Part shown: in pieces, positions 1-8,230 of the stretch
How positions within the stretch are numbered: position 1 is the stretch's first letter
How the letters are laid out: the number at the start of each line of letters is the position of its first letter
Source of the DNA: DASRWI01 sp035654655
GTDB lineage: Bacteria; Bacteroidota; Ignavibacteria; Ignavibacteriales; Ignavibacteriaceae
Assembly (NCBI GenBank): GCA_035654655.1
Contig: DASRWI010000031.1
Span: forward strand, 1-64,000
Direction: 5' to 3'
DNA: 64,000 bases
Notes under the pieces: model-generated
Databases searched by the model: none
Told to the model about the DNA's origin: nothing
Seen by the model: the letters and a program-made list of their open reading frames with translations, nothing else
Program-made: the position numbers and the translations under genes

Positions 1-1228
1 TAACTCCCATATTATTGAAGAAGGTAAAAACTTTTGGCTCAAGATAACCTGCAGCAGATAATCCCCATTTTAATTTGCCTCCAGTAACTTTTTCAAATGC
101 CTTCTGCTTTCCTTCTTTTTTATTTTCTTTATATTCAAGCAGAAAATTCTCGTGAAGTTCTTGCCATCTTAGAGGAATACTAATTAAAACCGTTGGCTGA
201 ACCTGTCTCATATATTCCATCAAAGTATTTATGTCATTTTTTCTCGCAAATACATAAGTGCTGTTCCAATAAAGAGTGCCAAGCATTTCGAGGTACCTGC
301 CAAAGGTATGGTAGAGAGGAAGGTAAGATAAAAATGTATCATTGCCTGCAAATGGAAGAGCTGCTCCTCTGGCAAATCTTTTTGATAATAAATTATAATT
401 TGTAAATCCAACAATCTTTGGTAATCCAGTTGAGCCGGATGTAAACATTATTGTTGAAATATTATCAAGAGAAAATCTTGTTCTTTTATTTAGTGCTTCA
501 TCAATTGAAAAATTAATTGGCAGCTTAAAATAATTTTCTGAAGTTAAATAATTATTTTGTGACTGAATTACTTTATCCGTTATTAAAACTATATCATACT
601 TATAATCAAATTTTTCTTTAATCTTTTGTAGAAGTTCAACTTTTTGAATATTGTCAGTGAATATTACATTAAACTTAAATTTTAAAAAGATATAGGATAA
701 AGTTTCTTCTGTAAAATGAACATTAAAGGGAGCAACAAAAATATCATAAGACAAGCAGGCAATATCAAGCAGGGCTACATCAAGAGAGTTATTTGCAAAG
801 ATTGCTGCTTTAGGTTTTTCACTATATTTATTATGAATTACTGATGCAATTATGTTTATTCTTCTTTTAAGAAAAGAATAAGTAAAATTGTTTTTTACAG
901 GCTCTATTGTTCTGAATACAGGTTTATCAGGATTAACTTTTATTGAATAGTCAATTAAATCCAGCAAGGAAAAATCTGTGTACTTAATAAGCTTAAATGC
1001 TATGTCAGCCCATTCATATCTTTTTTCTCTATCAGGTAAATTAGTAAGATAAACAGGATGTTTGGAGAGGCACAAAAAATCTTTAAGCAATTCAGAATCA
1101 AGTTCTTCTCTATTTGTATGCTCAATATAATTACAAATTAAATTTTGAAGATGAAGAGAATTAAATTTATCATTGTTTTGAATTGCTTCATTCAGGGAAG
1201 AAAGTTCTTTTTTTATTTTATCTACCAT
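1..1228 (-). CDS. AMP-forming acyl-CoA ligase-like protein (ANL superfamily), C-terminus outside window
   Basis: Reading the minus strand from an ATG at 1228 gives an uninterrupted frame of 409 codons that runs off the left edge. Near residues 262-270 it has TSGSTGLPK, the ATP-binding P-loop of adenylating enzymes (acyl-CoA synthetases, adenylation domains), followed by the expected YLPLYHTFGR-type segment and, close to the edge, WGLSAAGYLEP. Such enzymes activate a carboxylate with ATP and usually pass it to CoA. The first 70 or so residues form an acidic/helical extension rich in Leu and Asn that precedes the usual fold and is not a signal peptide. The C-terminal lid domain is not in the window, so the substrate cannot be judged. 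A long-chain fatty acid is the commonest case for this subgroup, but that is inference. No Shine-Dalgarno sequence is obvious. Confidence 0.85.
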   Translation of the reverse strand, partial: MVDKIKKELSSLNEAIQNNDKFNSLHLQNLICNYIEHTNREELDSELLKDFLCLSKHPVYLTNLPDREKRYEWADIAFKLIKYTDFSLLDLIDYSIKVNPDKPVFRTIEPVKNNFTYSFLKRRINIIASVIHNKYSEKPKAAIFANNSLDVALLDIACLSYDIFVAPFNVHFTEETLSYIFLKFKFNVIFTDNIQKVELLQKIKEKFDYKYDIVLITDKVIQSQNNYLTSENYFKLPINFSIDEALNKRTRFSLDNISTIMFTSGSTGLPKIVGFTNYNLLSKRFARGAALPFAGNDTFLSYLPLYHTFGRYLEMLGTLYWNSTYVFARKNDINTLMEYMRQVQPTVLISIPLRWQELHENFLLEYKENKKEGKQKAFEKVTGGKLKWGLSAAGYLEPKVFTFFNNMGV

Positions 1229-1354
1229 AGTCTATTATATAGAATAAATGTTATTTGTTCAAATATAAAATAAAGAAGGATAAAAGTGTGTTAGAGGAAT
1301 GGAATCATGACTTAGCGATGGTACGCAGAGAATGAAATGAAAAAAAAAGTATGC

Positions 1355-1515
1355 TCCAACGGAGTCCCCTTGGGAAAGTGTCCTAAGCATTTTAGCATTC
1401 CTCGACTTCGATACAATCCGAAATCGGATCACTCAGTCAACGGAATGCAAGAAGCGGTACACTGAGTGATTTCATCCTCATTCTATGAGGATAAAATTGT
1501 ATCGAATGTGTACCG
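1355..1515. repeat. Intergenic palindromic element that could fold as a multi-arm structure
   Basis: This is the only structured part of the 315-base gap between the ligase gene and the T9SS cargo genes; I see no ORF in it. An 11-base inverted repeat (TTCGATACAAT 1407-1417 with ATTGTATCGAA 1496-1506) encloses three further arms: ATCCGA/TCGGAT 1416-1429, ATCACTCAGT/ACTGAGTGAT 1428-1437 with 1461-1470, and ATCCTCAT/ATGAGGAT 1474-1492. CGGTACAC at 1455-1462 can also pair with GTGTACCG at 1508-1515, competing with these. At 1355-1375 lies a reverse-complement copy of the CCCAAAGGGATTCC-type motif also seen near 18200 and 30450. The base composition is less AT-rich than the flanks. It looks like a mosaic of degenerate dispersed repeats rather than a gene. 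Confidence 0.55.
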
Positions 1516-1543
1516 TTTCTTTTATACACTCCACAACCTCACC

Positions 1544-3001
1544 CTACTTCATTAAAATCATTTTCTTATTCATAGTAAAACTACCCGAAGTTAAACTATA
1601 GAAATACACTCCTGAAGAAAGATTTGAAGCATTGAAATCAACAGAATAACTTCCTGCTGGTTTTTCCTCATTAACTAAAGTAATAACTTCACGACCAAGA
1701 ATATCAAATACCTTAAGTGTAGTAAAACTTTTTTTATGCAAAGAATAACTTATTGTTGTAGTAGGATTAAAAGGATTGGGATAATTTTGAGCTAAAATAA
1801 AATTATATACTTTCATTTCATCTTTAATTGAAGTTATATTAGGTTGGAATAAATAAACTGCACCACCAAATGGTTTTTTGTCGCTATCCCATGGAGAACC
1901 GACTAAAAAATTCCCGTTATTAAAATCAACCTGCAAGCCAAATCCATTATATGCATTTTGGTTTGTTGGACCAATTTTAAATTTTTCTTCCCAGCCTAAC
2001 TTGCTTCTTACATAAAGATATGCCCATTTATTATTGAATGAACTGTTTTTGAAACGTTCATTTCCACTTGCACCTATGAATAAACTATCACCATTTAGTT
2101 CAAATCGTAATCCAAAGCCATTTCCTTCAAAACTATCTGATGCATAAATTGAATCTTCTAGTACTGCATAGCCTGAATTATTTATTGCATAAATATAAAC
2201 TTTGCCCGTAAATAAATATTCTTGAGAGTTACCGGCAGCACCGATAGCTATTCTTCTTTTATCTAGTTTTAGATCAATTCCGAATAATTGATTGTAAGCG
2301 GAATCAGGTGAATATATCCTCTGTTTTTCAATCCACCCACTGTCAGTTTTTTGATAAAGAAACACCATACCTCGCAAGTGACCACTGTAATATCCATAGG
2401 AGGGTGCTGAAATAACAGCAAATGAAGAATCAAAATCAATAGTACTACCAAATTGTGAATATTTTTCGAAAATACTTGGTTCAAGCATTTGACTTAAAAC
2501 CCAAGTAGAATCAGAATTATAATTATAACAATAAACTGCACCTTGATCTAAGTCCCCACTTTTGGGAGCACCTATCAATAAATCTTTTTTGTATTCAGCT
2601 ATTGGCTTAGAAAAATCATCTAATGCAGTTCCAAAAATTTTTTTAATGAATTTGAATAAAGAATCTGATTTTTTATAAATAAAAAGGTATCCTTCACTAC
2701 TTATAAATAATAAGGAGTCTGAAAGTAATACTTTTGCTCCAAAATAAAGTCTATTAATTAAAGTATCGGGAACTAATTTTTGTAAATAGAAGTATCCTCC
2801 ATCTGAAATTGAATAAACATAAACTGCACCAGTGAGTGTATTATGATAAGGGGCTGATATTACTATATGTTTTTCATTTATAGATATTTCTCTACCAAAT
2901 CTATCATCTTGCTTATTGTCAGGAGAAAATATCTTTGTCATAGTTTGAGAATATATAGTATTCAAAAAAACAAATGAAAATAAAATAATTAAGTACCTCA
3001 T
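1544..3001 (-). CDS. Secreted FG-GAP/beta-propeller-like protein with T9SS type A sorting domain
   Basis: 485 residues. A short hydrophobic signal peptide ends near YSQ (about residue 19). The body is a series of blocks of about 50-60 residues built on FG...ISINEKHIVISAP...GAVYVY, the pattern of FG-GAP (integrin alpha-type) propeller repeats. The last 80 residues carry NYPNPFNPTTTISYSL followed by LKVFDILGREV and SGVYFYSL, the type A C-terminal domain that directs proteins through the type IX secretion system to the cell surface or outside. The ATG overlaps the stop codon of the upstream cargo gene (ATGA), so the two are probably co-transcribed. The ligand or role is not recognisable; a structural or adhesive function is only a guess. 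Confidence 0.85.
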   Translation of the reverse strand: MRYLIILFSFVFLNTIYSQTMTKIFSPDNKQDDRFGREISINEKHIVISAPYHNTLTGAVYVYSISDGGYFYLQKLVPDTLINRLYFGAKVLLSDSLLFISSEGYLFIYKKSDSLFKFIKKIFGTALDDFSKPIAEYKKDLLIGAPKSGDLDQGAVYCYNYNSDSTWVLSQMLEPSIFEKYSQFGSTIDFDSSFAVISAPSYGYYSGHLRGMVFLYQKTDSGWIEKQRIYSPDSAYNQLFGIDLKLDKRRIAIGAAGNSQEYLFTGKVYIYAINNSGYAVLEDSIYASDSFEGNGFGLRFELNGDSLFIGASGNERFKNSSFNNKWAYLYVRSKLGWEEKFKIGPTNQNAYNGFGLQVDFNNGNFLVGSPWDSDKKPFGGAVYLFQPNITSIKDEMKVYNFILAQNYPNPFNPTTTISYSLHKKSFTTLKVFDILGREVITLVNEEKPAGSYSVDFNASNLSSGVYFYSLTSGSFTMNKKMILMK

Positions 3002-4236
3002 TTTATTAACACCATCTGTTTAGTTATACTATATTCTTTATAATTTAATTTATATAAATAAATTCCACTTGATAAATCTGTTGCATTAAAATCCAAAGTA
3101 TAAGAACCTGAATTAAGATATTCGTTTAATAAGGTTTTTATTTCATTTCCTAACATATCATATACTTTAAGTTCAACTAAACCACCTTCAGGTATTTGGA
3201 AATCTATTTTTGTTGTTGGATTAAATGGATCAGGATAATTTTCACTTAAATGTAGTTTTTTAATACCTGTTGATAAATTATTTTTATAAATATACCATTT
3301 ACTTGTAGTAATTTCTTGATAATTAGATACATCTATTATCATATCATATAAGTAAATATCAAATAACGCTAATACTCTATACTTGATATTAGTTTGCGTT
3401 AAATTAGGATTCCATAAAATTTCTTGGTCCCAATAAGTTGTAGTATTTATATCGGAGGAAGTAAATATTGTTATAAAACTACTTCCATTTATTGACCTCT
3501 GAAGTTCATACTGATAAAAAGTATTTTCATTAAGATTTCGAGGTTTTATCCATGTTAATAGAGGGGAATTCCCTTGAAGGGCTGGTTCCTGTAAAATTGG
3601 CATATTGAGTTCATTAAAATAACTGAAGTCCGATGGACAATTATTTCTAATTTCTCCCCAAGTATAATATTTGTTTATTAATATTGGGCTAAGTTCATCT
3701 GGATTACCATTCCAAAAACCATCAACATGTCCTACAGAATTAGAACCTATGTTATATACAATAGAAATATCATTTCCACTGCAATCATGAAAGCAGCCGC
3801 TATTAGGTAAGCTATTGTGGCGAGTATCTAATAAAAATCTAAATCTTTCATCTCCATTAACTTTAATAGTAATTTCATAAAGTGCATTAGCAAAAGGACC
3901 TAACTCGGAAGTAGAATTACAAGTTGTATAGGCAAACAATCCTTCATTGGCAAAAATATACTCTAAACCGGAATTACGGCAAGAAACATTTCCAACCAAG
4001 CTGATTTCCTGCACAGGTAACAATTTAATAGCCACAAAGCATTGTTTGGAACTTACTTGTGAATAAATAGCAGTAGGGTAATCATAGCATAGTACTGGTC
4101 TAACTACAAAAGTTGTAGTAGTATTTCCAGTAGACCCAAATGTATGAAAAATGATTTCTGTTTCCGGAAATAATTCTTGTTGAGGAAGCATATATGCAGA
4201 AAAAACCAATAATAACAGTATAACTAACTTTTTCAT
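2998..4236 (-). CDS. Secreted protein with fibronectin-like region and T9SS type A sorting domain
   Basis: 412 residues starting with a lipid-free signal peptide (MKKLVILLLLVFSAYMLPQ). The first half has several cysteines (for example around residues 66, 81, 105 and in NSGCFHDCSGND), suggesting disulfide bonds in an exported domain I cannot name. Roughly residues 215-290 (LLTWIKPRNLNENTFYQYEL and KYRVLALFD) resemble a fibronectin type III fold. The end has NYPDPFNPTTKIDF and LKVYDMLGNEI, a T9SS type A sorting domain. It is the first gene of a two-gene unit, with its stop overlapping the next start by four bases. No enzyme motif is visible; the protein is probably extracellular or surface bound. 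Confidence 0.8.
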   Translation of the reverse strand: MKKLVILLLLVFSAYMLPQQELFPETEIIFHTFGSTGNTTTTFVVRPVLCYDYPTAIYSQVSSKQCFVAIKLLPVQEISLVGNVSCRNSGLEYIFANEGLFAYTTCNSTSELGPFANALYEITIKVNGDERFRFLLDTRHNSLPNSGCFHDCSGNDISIVYNIGSNSVGHVDGFWNGNPDELSPILINKYYTWGEIRNNCPSDFSYFNELNMPILQEPALQGNSPLLTWIKPRNLNENTFYQYELQRSINGSSFITIFTSSDINTTTYWDQEILWNPNLTQTNIKYRVLALFDIYLYDMIIDVSNYQEITTSKWYIYKNNLSTGIKKLHLSENYPDPFNPTTKIDFQIPEGGLVELKVYDMLGNEIKTLLNEYLNSGSYTLDFNATDLSSGIYLYKLNYKEYSITKQMVLIK

Positions 4237-4427
4237 AAAATCCTCTCTAAAATTGTTTTATAAATTATTATTAAGAAAGAACCATTTTCAAAATGAAAAA
4301 GTAACGGAAGAATAAAACAAATCATCGTTTCCCTGTTTAGTGCATAGTGGTCAGCACTTCATCATATTTTCATTATCATAAATAAATAAAAATCTTTTTA
4401 AAACACAAGAAAAAGTAAATTATAAAA

Positions 4428-4451
4428 AAGGCTTCAGTTTCCTGAAGCCTT
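4428..4451 (-). terminator. Intrinsic terminator of the sdh operon
   Basis: Perfect 10-base stem AAGGCTTCAG / CTGAAGCCTT with a four-base loop, lying just after the sdhB stop on the minus strand and followed, read in that direction, by TTTTTAT. It marks the 3' end of sdhCAB. Confidence 0.85.
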
Positions 4452-4461
4452 ACAAATAATT

Positions 4462-5223
4462 TTATTTTTTCTCTTTAAGGTAGGCGGCGAAGAATTCTCT
4501 TCTTGCCTGGGCTATTGTGTCCATTGAAATACCTTTAGGACACTCTGCTGAGCAGGCTTCTGTGTTTGTACAGGAGCCGAACGTTTCTTTTTCCATCTGA
4601 GCAATCATATTAATAGCTCTTCTCTTTCTTTCAATTTTACCTTGCGGTAATCTTGAAAGATGAGAAATTTTTGCAGATGTAAACAGCATTGCAGATGCAT
4701 TTTTACAGGCGGCAACACAAGCTCCGCATCCAATACATTCTGCTGCATCAAGTGCCCATTCCTGGTCTTCTTTTGGAATTAAATTTGCGTTAGCATCAGG
4801 AGTACCTCCGGTGTTTACTGAAACGAAACCACCTGCTGCAATTATTCTATCGAATGCAGAACGGTCAACTATAAGGTCTTTGATTACAGGAAAAGCTTTT
4901 GCTCTCCAGGGTTCAAGTACAATTGTTTCACCATCTTCAAATGAACGCATATACAACTGACAGGTAGTAATTAATTTTTTAGGACCGTGTGCACGTCCAT
5001 TAACAAACATACCGCAGCTTCCGCAAATACCTTCTCTGCAATCGTGATCAAATGCTATGGGGTCTTCACCTTTTAATATCAAATTTTGATTCACTACATC
5101 CAACATTTCAAGAAATGACATATCCTGTGAAACATCCTTTGCATCGTAATCAACAAAGCGTCCTTCATCTGTGCTATTTTTTTGACGCCATACTTTTAAG
5201 TGTACATTAATATTTTTACTCAT
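4462..5223 (-). CDS. sdhB: Succinate dehydrogenase/fumarate reductase iron-sulfur subunit
   Basis: 253 residues. This subunit passes electrons between the flavin subunit and the membrane quinone site. C62, C67 and C70 in CREGICGSC plus C88 match the plant-type [2Fe-2S] site; CIGCGACVAACK (near residue 165) and CTNTEACSAECPKGI (near residue 220) are the ligands of the [4Fe-4S] and [3Fe-4S] clusters. Length and the TNTEAC variant are as in the Bacteroidota/Chlorobi (type B) complexes. The start overlaps the sdhA stop by one base, and a terminator follows. Whether the complex mainly oxidises succinate or reduces fumarate cannot be told from the sequence. Confidence 0.97.
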   Translation of the reverse strand: MSKNINVHLKVWRQKNSTDEGRFVDYDAKDVSQDMSFLEMLDVVNQNLILKGEDPIAFDHDCREGICGSCGMFVNGRAHGPKKLITTCQLYMRSFEDGETIVLEPWRAKAFPVIKDLIVDRSAFDRIIAAGGFVSVNTGGTPDANANLIPKEDQEWALDAAECIGCGACVAACKNASAMLFTSAKISHLSRLPQGKIERKRRAINMIAQMEKETFGSCTNTEACSAECPKGISMDTIAQARREFFAAYLKEKK

Positions 5224-7136
5224 TATTTATAACTCCTCTGAGAAGGTTTTACAAATTGGAAATCAAGGTCTTCTTTATGTAAGGTTGGAGCATTGTTATC
5301 TCCAGTATATTCCCAAGCAAATGCATAAGCATAATTTTCATCATCACGTTTAGCTTCATTTTCTTCCGTCTGGCTTTCTTCTCTGAAATGTCCACCGCAG
5401 GATTCTCTTCTTTCAAGAGCATCCAATGCCATCAATTCACCAAGTTCAAGGAAGTCAGCAACTCTGGTAGCTTTTTCAAGGGTTTGATTAAGCTCTGCAT
5501 TTTCTCCGATTACTTTTACATTCTGCCAGAATTCATTTCTTATTTCTTTTATTTTTTGAATGGCAGTTTTAAGACCTTGTTCATTTCTTGCCATTCCAAC
5601 ATAATCCCACATAACCAAACCAAGTTCACGATGGAAATCATCAACTGTCTTATTTCCATTTATTGAAAGCAGCTTGGAAATATTTTCTTTAACTGCATTT
5701 TCAGATTCCTGGAACTCAGGCATATCGATTGTAACTTTATCTTTTTTCATTTCAGCAAGATAGCCGCCAATAGTATAAGGAATTACAAAGTAACCATCTG
5801 CTAATCCCTGCATCAATGCACTTGCACCTAATCTGTTTGCACCGTGGTCCGAAAAGTTAGCTTCACCAAGAGCAAATAAACCGGGGATGGTTGTCATTAA
5901 ATTATAATCTACCCAAAGACCACCCATTGTATAGTGCGAAGCGGGATAAATTCTCATTGGTACTTTGTATGGATTTTCATCGGTGATTTCTTCATACATA
6001 TCAAAGAGGTTACCATATTTATCTTTAACAGTCTCTTTACCAAGACGTTTAATTGCATCTTCAAAATCCAGGTAAACTGCCTTACTTGTCGAACCAACAC
6101 CTTTACCTTCATCAATCATTTCCTTCGCATTACGTGATGCGACATCACGGGGAACAAGATTTCCAAATGAAGGATATTTTCTTTCTAAGAAATAATCTCT
6201 TTCATTTTCAGGAATTTCACTTGGCTTACGTTTATCTGCAGGATCTTTTGGAACCCAGATACGTCCATCATTACGTAAGCTTTCACTCATAAGAGTAAGC
6301 TTTGACTGATAACTTCCTGAAACAGGAATACAAGTTGGATGTATTTGAGTGAAACAAGGATTAGCAAATGCTGCTCCTTTTTTATAAGCTCTCCAAATTG
6401 CAGTAGCGTTTGAACCTTTTGCATTTGTCGATAAATAGAAAACGTTACCGTAACCTCCGGTGCATAAAAGAACTGCATCAGCAGCATAAGATTCAATTTC
6501 TCCATTTATCATATTTCTTGTAACTATTCCTCTTGCTTTGCCGCCAACAACAACAAGGTCGAGCATTTCATGACGTGGAAACATTTTAACTTTTTTCAAA
6601 CCAACTTGTCTCATTAAAGCACTGTAAGCACCAAGAAGTAATTGCTGACCAGTTTCTCCTCTGGAATAAAAAGTACGTGAAACCTGAGCCCCACCAAATG
6701 AACGATTATCAAGCAAGCCGCCATATTCACGTGCAAATGGGACACCTTGAGCAATACATTGGTCAATGATGTTATTACTTACTTCTGCAAGCCTGTAAAC
6801 ATTAGCTTCGCGTGCACGATAGTCACCGCCTTTAATAGTATCATAGAATAAACGATAAATACTATCACCATCATTCTGATAATTCTTTGCTGCGTTAATA
6901 CCACCCTGAGCAGCGATACTATGAGCCCTTCTTGGACTATCCTGGAAACAAAAAGCTTTTACATTGTAACCAAGTTCAGCAAGGGAAGCAGCAGCAGAAG
7001 CACCGGCAAGTCCGGTACCTACAACTATAATTTCATATTTTCTTTTGTTTGCAGGATTAACCAATTTAAGGTTGAACTTATGATTAGTCCATTTATCTTG
7101 AAGATTACCTGCAGGAATTTTTGCATCTAATTTCAT
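5223..7136 (-). CDS. sdhA: Succinate dehydrogenase/fumarate reductase flavoprotein subunit
   Basis: 637 residues. The N-terminal Rossmann motif VVGTGLAGASAAASL (from about residue 38) binds FAD, and H72 in AHSIAAQGG is the expected site of covalent flavin attachment. The substrate region is seen in HPTCIP, RDVASR, YPASHYTMGGLWVDY and GANRLGASAL. It interconverts succinate and fumarate at the cytoplasmic face of the membrane complex. It is the middle gene of sdhC-sdhA-sdhB, three bases after sdhC and overlapping sdhB. The length is typical of the type B enzymes, longer than E. coli SdhA. No damage or missing residue is seen. Confidence 0.97.
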   Translation of the reverse strand: MKLDAKIPAGNLQDKWTNHKFNLKLVNPANKRKYEIIVVGTGLAGASAAASLAELGYNVKAFCFQDSPRRAHSIAAQGGINAAKNYQNDGDSIYRLFYDTIKGGDYRAREANVYRLAEVSNNIIDQCIAQGVPFAREYGGLLDNRSFGGAQVSRTFYSRGETGQQLLLGAYSALMRQVGLKKVKMFPRHEMLDLVVVGGKARGIVTRNMINGEIESYAADAVLLCTGGYGNVFYLSTNAKGSNATAIWRAYKKGAAFANPCFTQIHPTCIPVSGSYQSKLTLMSESLRNDGRIWVPKDPADKRKPSEIPENERDYFLERKYPSFGNLVPRDVASRNAKEMIDEGKGVGSTSKAVYLDFEDAIKRLGKETVKDKYGNLFDMYEEITDENPYKVPMRIYPASHYTMGGLWVDYNLMTTIPGLFALGEANFSDHGANRLGASALMQGLADGYFVIPYTIGGYLAEMKKDKVTIDMPEFQESENAVKENISKLLSINGNKTVDDFHRELGLVMWDYVGMARNEQGLKTAIQKIKEIRNEFWQNVKVIGENAELNQTLEKATRVADFLELGELMALDALERRESCGGHFREESQTEENEAKRDDENYAYAFAWEYTGDNNAPTLHKEDLDFQFVKPSQRSYK

Positions 7137-7139
7137 TGC

Positions 7140-7802
7140 TTATACTCCTTTATTAATTAAAAAATATAATGGAATTATTGCAAAGCCTGTACAAATAAGA
7201 ATGCTGAAAATAATTCCTGTTGTTTTTATGAAAGGAGTATATTTATTATGTCTTACACCAAGAGTTTGGAAGGCACTTTGAACTCCGTGAATTAAATGGA
7301 AACATAAAAGAATGAAAGCAACTAAATAAATTGTTGAATAAAGCGGATCATTAAATCTTTTTATTACGTGTTCATACATTCCGGTTTCACCGCCATATCT
7401 AAATGGGAAGAAGAAATCCCATAGATGTAAAACAAGAAATAAAAAAACAATAACACCGCTAACAACCATAAACCTTGAAAAGAAAGAAGAGTTCTCATTA
7501 GGATCATTTTTCTTATATCGTACACTTCCTCTTGCTATGTAATTCATATACCATAAGCGGATACCGTTTATAATATGATAGATAAACAAAATGAAGAGAC
7601 CTATTTCGATTATTCTAATAGGAATATTTTTATTGCTTGCCATAAATTCAGAATAAGCTTCGAAAAGGTCTTTAGTAGGGGAAAGCAAAAAAAGATTTCC
7701 TATCAGGTGAACAATCAGAAATGTTGCGAGAAATAATCCGGTAAGAGCCATCACTAATTTCTTACCAATGGATGAATCAATGAAGGTTATGAACCAACCC
7801 AT
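7140..7802 (-). CDS. sdhC: Succinate dehydrogenase/fumarate reductase cytochrome b subunit, single-anchor type
   Basis: 220 residues with five predicted membrane helices (about residues 14-38, 61-84, 110-132, 152-177, 188-216). Histidines inside helices 1-4 (LIVHLIGN, IYHIING, VLHLWD, CFHLIHG) are the expected ligands of two haems, as in the di-haem type B anchors that react with menaquinone. One polypeptide replaces the SdhC/SdhD pair. It is first in the operon; AGGAG lies a few bases before the ATG. The divergent neighbour is the B12 riboswitch locus, so a promoter for each direction must lie in 7803-7990. Confidence 0.95.
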   Translation of the reverse strand: MGWFITFIDSSIGKKLVMALTGLFLATFLIVHLIGNLFLLSPTKDLFEAYSEFMASNKNIPIRIIEIGLFILFIYHIINGIRLWYMNYIARGSVRYKKNDPNENSSFFSRFMVVSGVIVFLFLVLHLWDFFFPFRYGGETGMYEHVIKRFNDPLYSTIYLVAFILLCFHLIHGVQSAFQTLGVRHNKYTPFIKTTGIIFSILICTGFAIIPLYFLINKGV

Positions 7803-7954
7803 TATTACTCCTAAAAGTAGATTAAGTATTTGTAGAAATTTTTTAATTAATAGATTTTAAAAAATAAATTATTGATAATGAAAATAAGAAGCAACAAATA
7901 TTTGTGTAAATAGTCTGCAAAAGCTAATATTAATTTAATAAGAATAAAGTTCAT

Positions 7955-7985
7955 TTTGAACTTTAAAGAACAAATACTAATTTTG
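7955..7985 (+). promoter_or_regulatory. Predicted promoter of the cobalamin riboswitch/btuB unit
   Basis: TTTG at 7955-7958 and TAATTTTG at 7978-7985, 19 bases apart, fit the Bacteroidota sigma-A consensus TTTG-N19-TAnnTTTG exactly. The same bases also read as TTGAAC-N16-TAATTT. It ends about 20 bases before the riboswitch begins, where a promoter is required. Inferred from sequence only. Confidence 0.6.
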
Positions 7986-8002
7986 TTTGTTCATAAAATT
8001 AT

Positions 8003-8112
8003 GGTGTCCCGGTAATAACGGGAATTATAGGGAATGCGGTTAAATTCCGCAGCTGACGCGCAACTGTGATAAACTATTTTAGTTTTAAGCCAGGAGACCT
8101 GCCATAGTTATT
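8003..8112 (+). ncRNA. Cobalamin (B12) riboswitch
   Basis: The conserved core is readable in order: GGGAATGCGGTTAAATTCCG, then GCAACTGTGA, then the B12 box GCCAGGAGACCTGCC at 8089-8103. A hairpin TCCCG/CGGGA at 8007-8023 precedes the core, and AACTAT (8072-8077) pairs with ATAGTT (8104-8109) around the B12 box. It lies in the long leader of a TonB-dependent receptor gene, the usual target. Adenosylcobalamin binding normally shuts off translation or transcription of such genes. A downstream pair CTTCGCGGG (about 8123-8131) / CCCCACGAAG (about 8182-8191) may belong to the expression platform, since the second arm sits upstream of the btuB ribosome-binding site. Confidence 0.93.
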
Positions 8113-8230
8113 TTTTAATCAACCTTCGCGGGTGAGGTTAGGTTAACGTTAATGATTATTAATTTATTCATTTCGTTTTCTCCCCACGAAGTTACATTCT
8201 TAAAAATTTTCTGATAAGGAGTAACTTCAG

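Noticed and set aside
193..414. Short open frames on both strands
   Set aside because: They lie inside the acyl-CoA ligase-like gene, whose frame is open from 1228 to the left edge and has clear family motifs.
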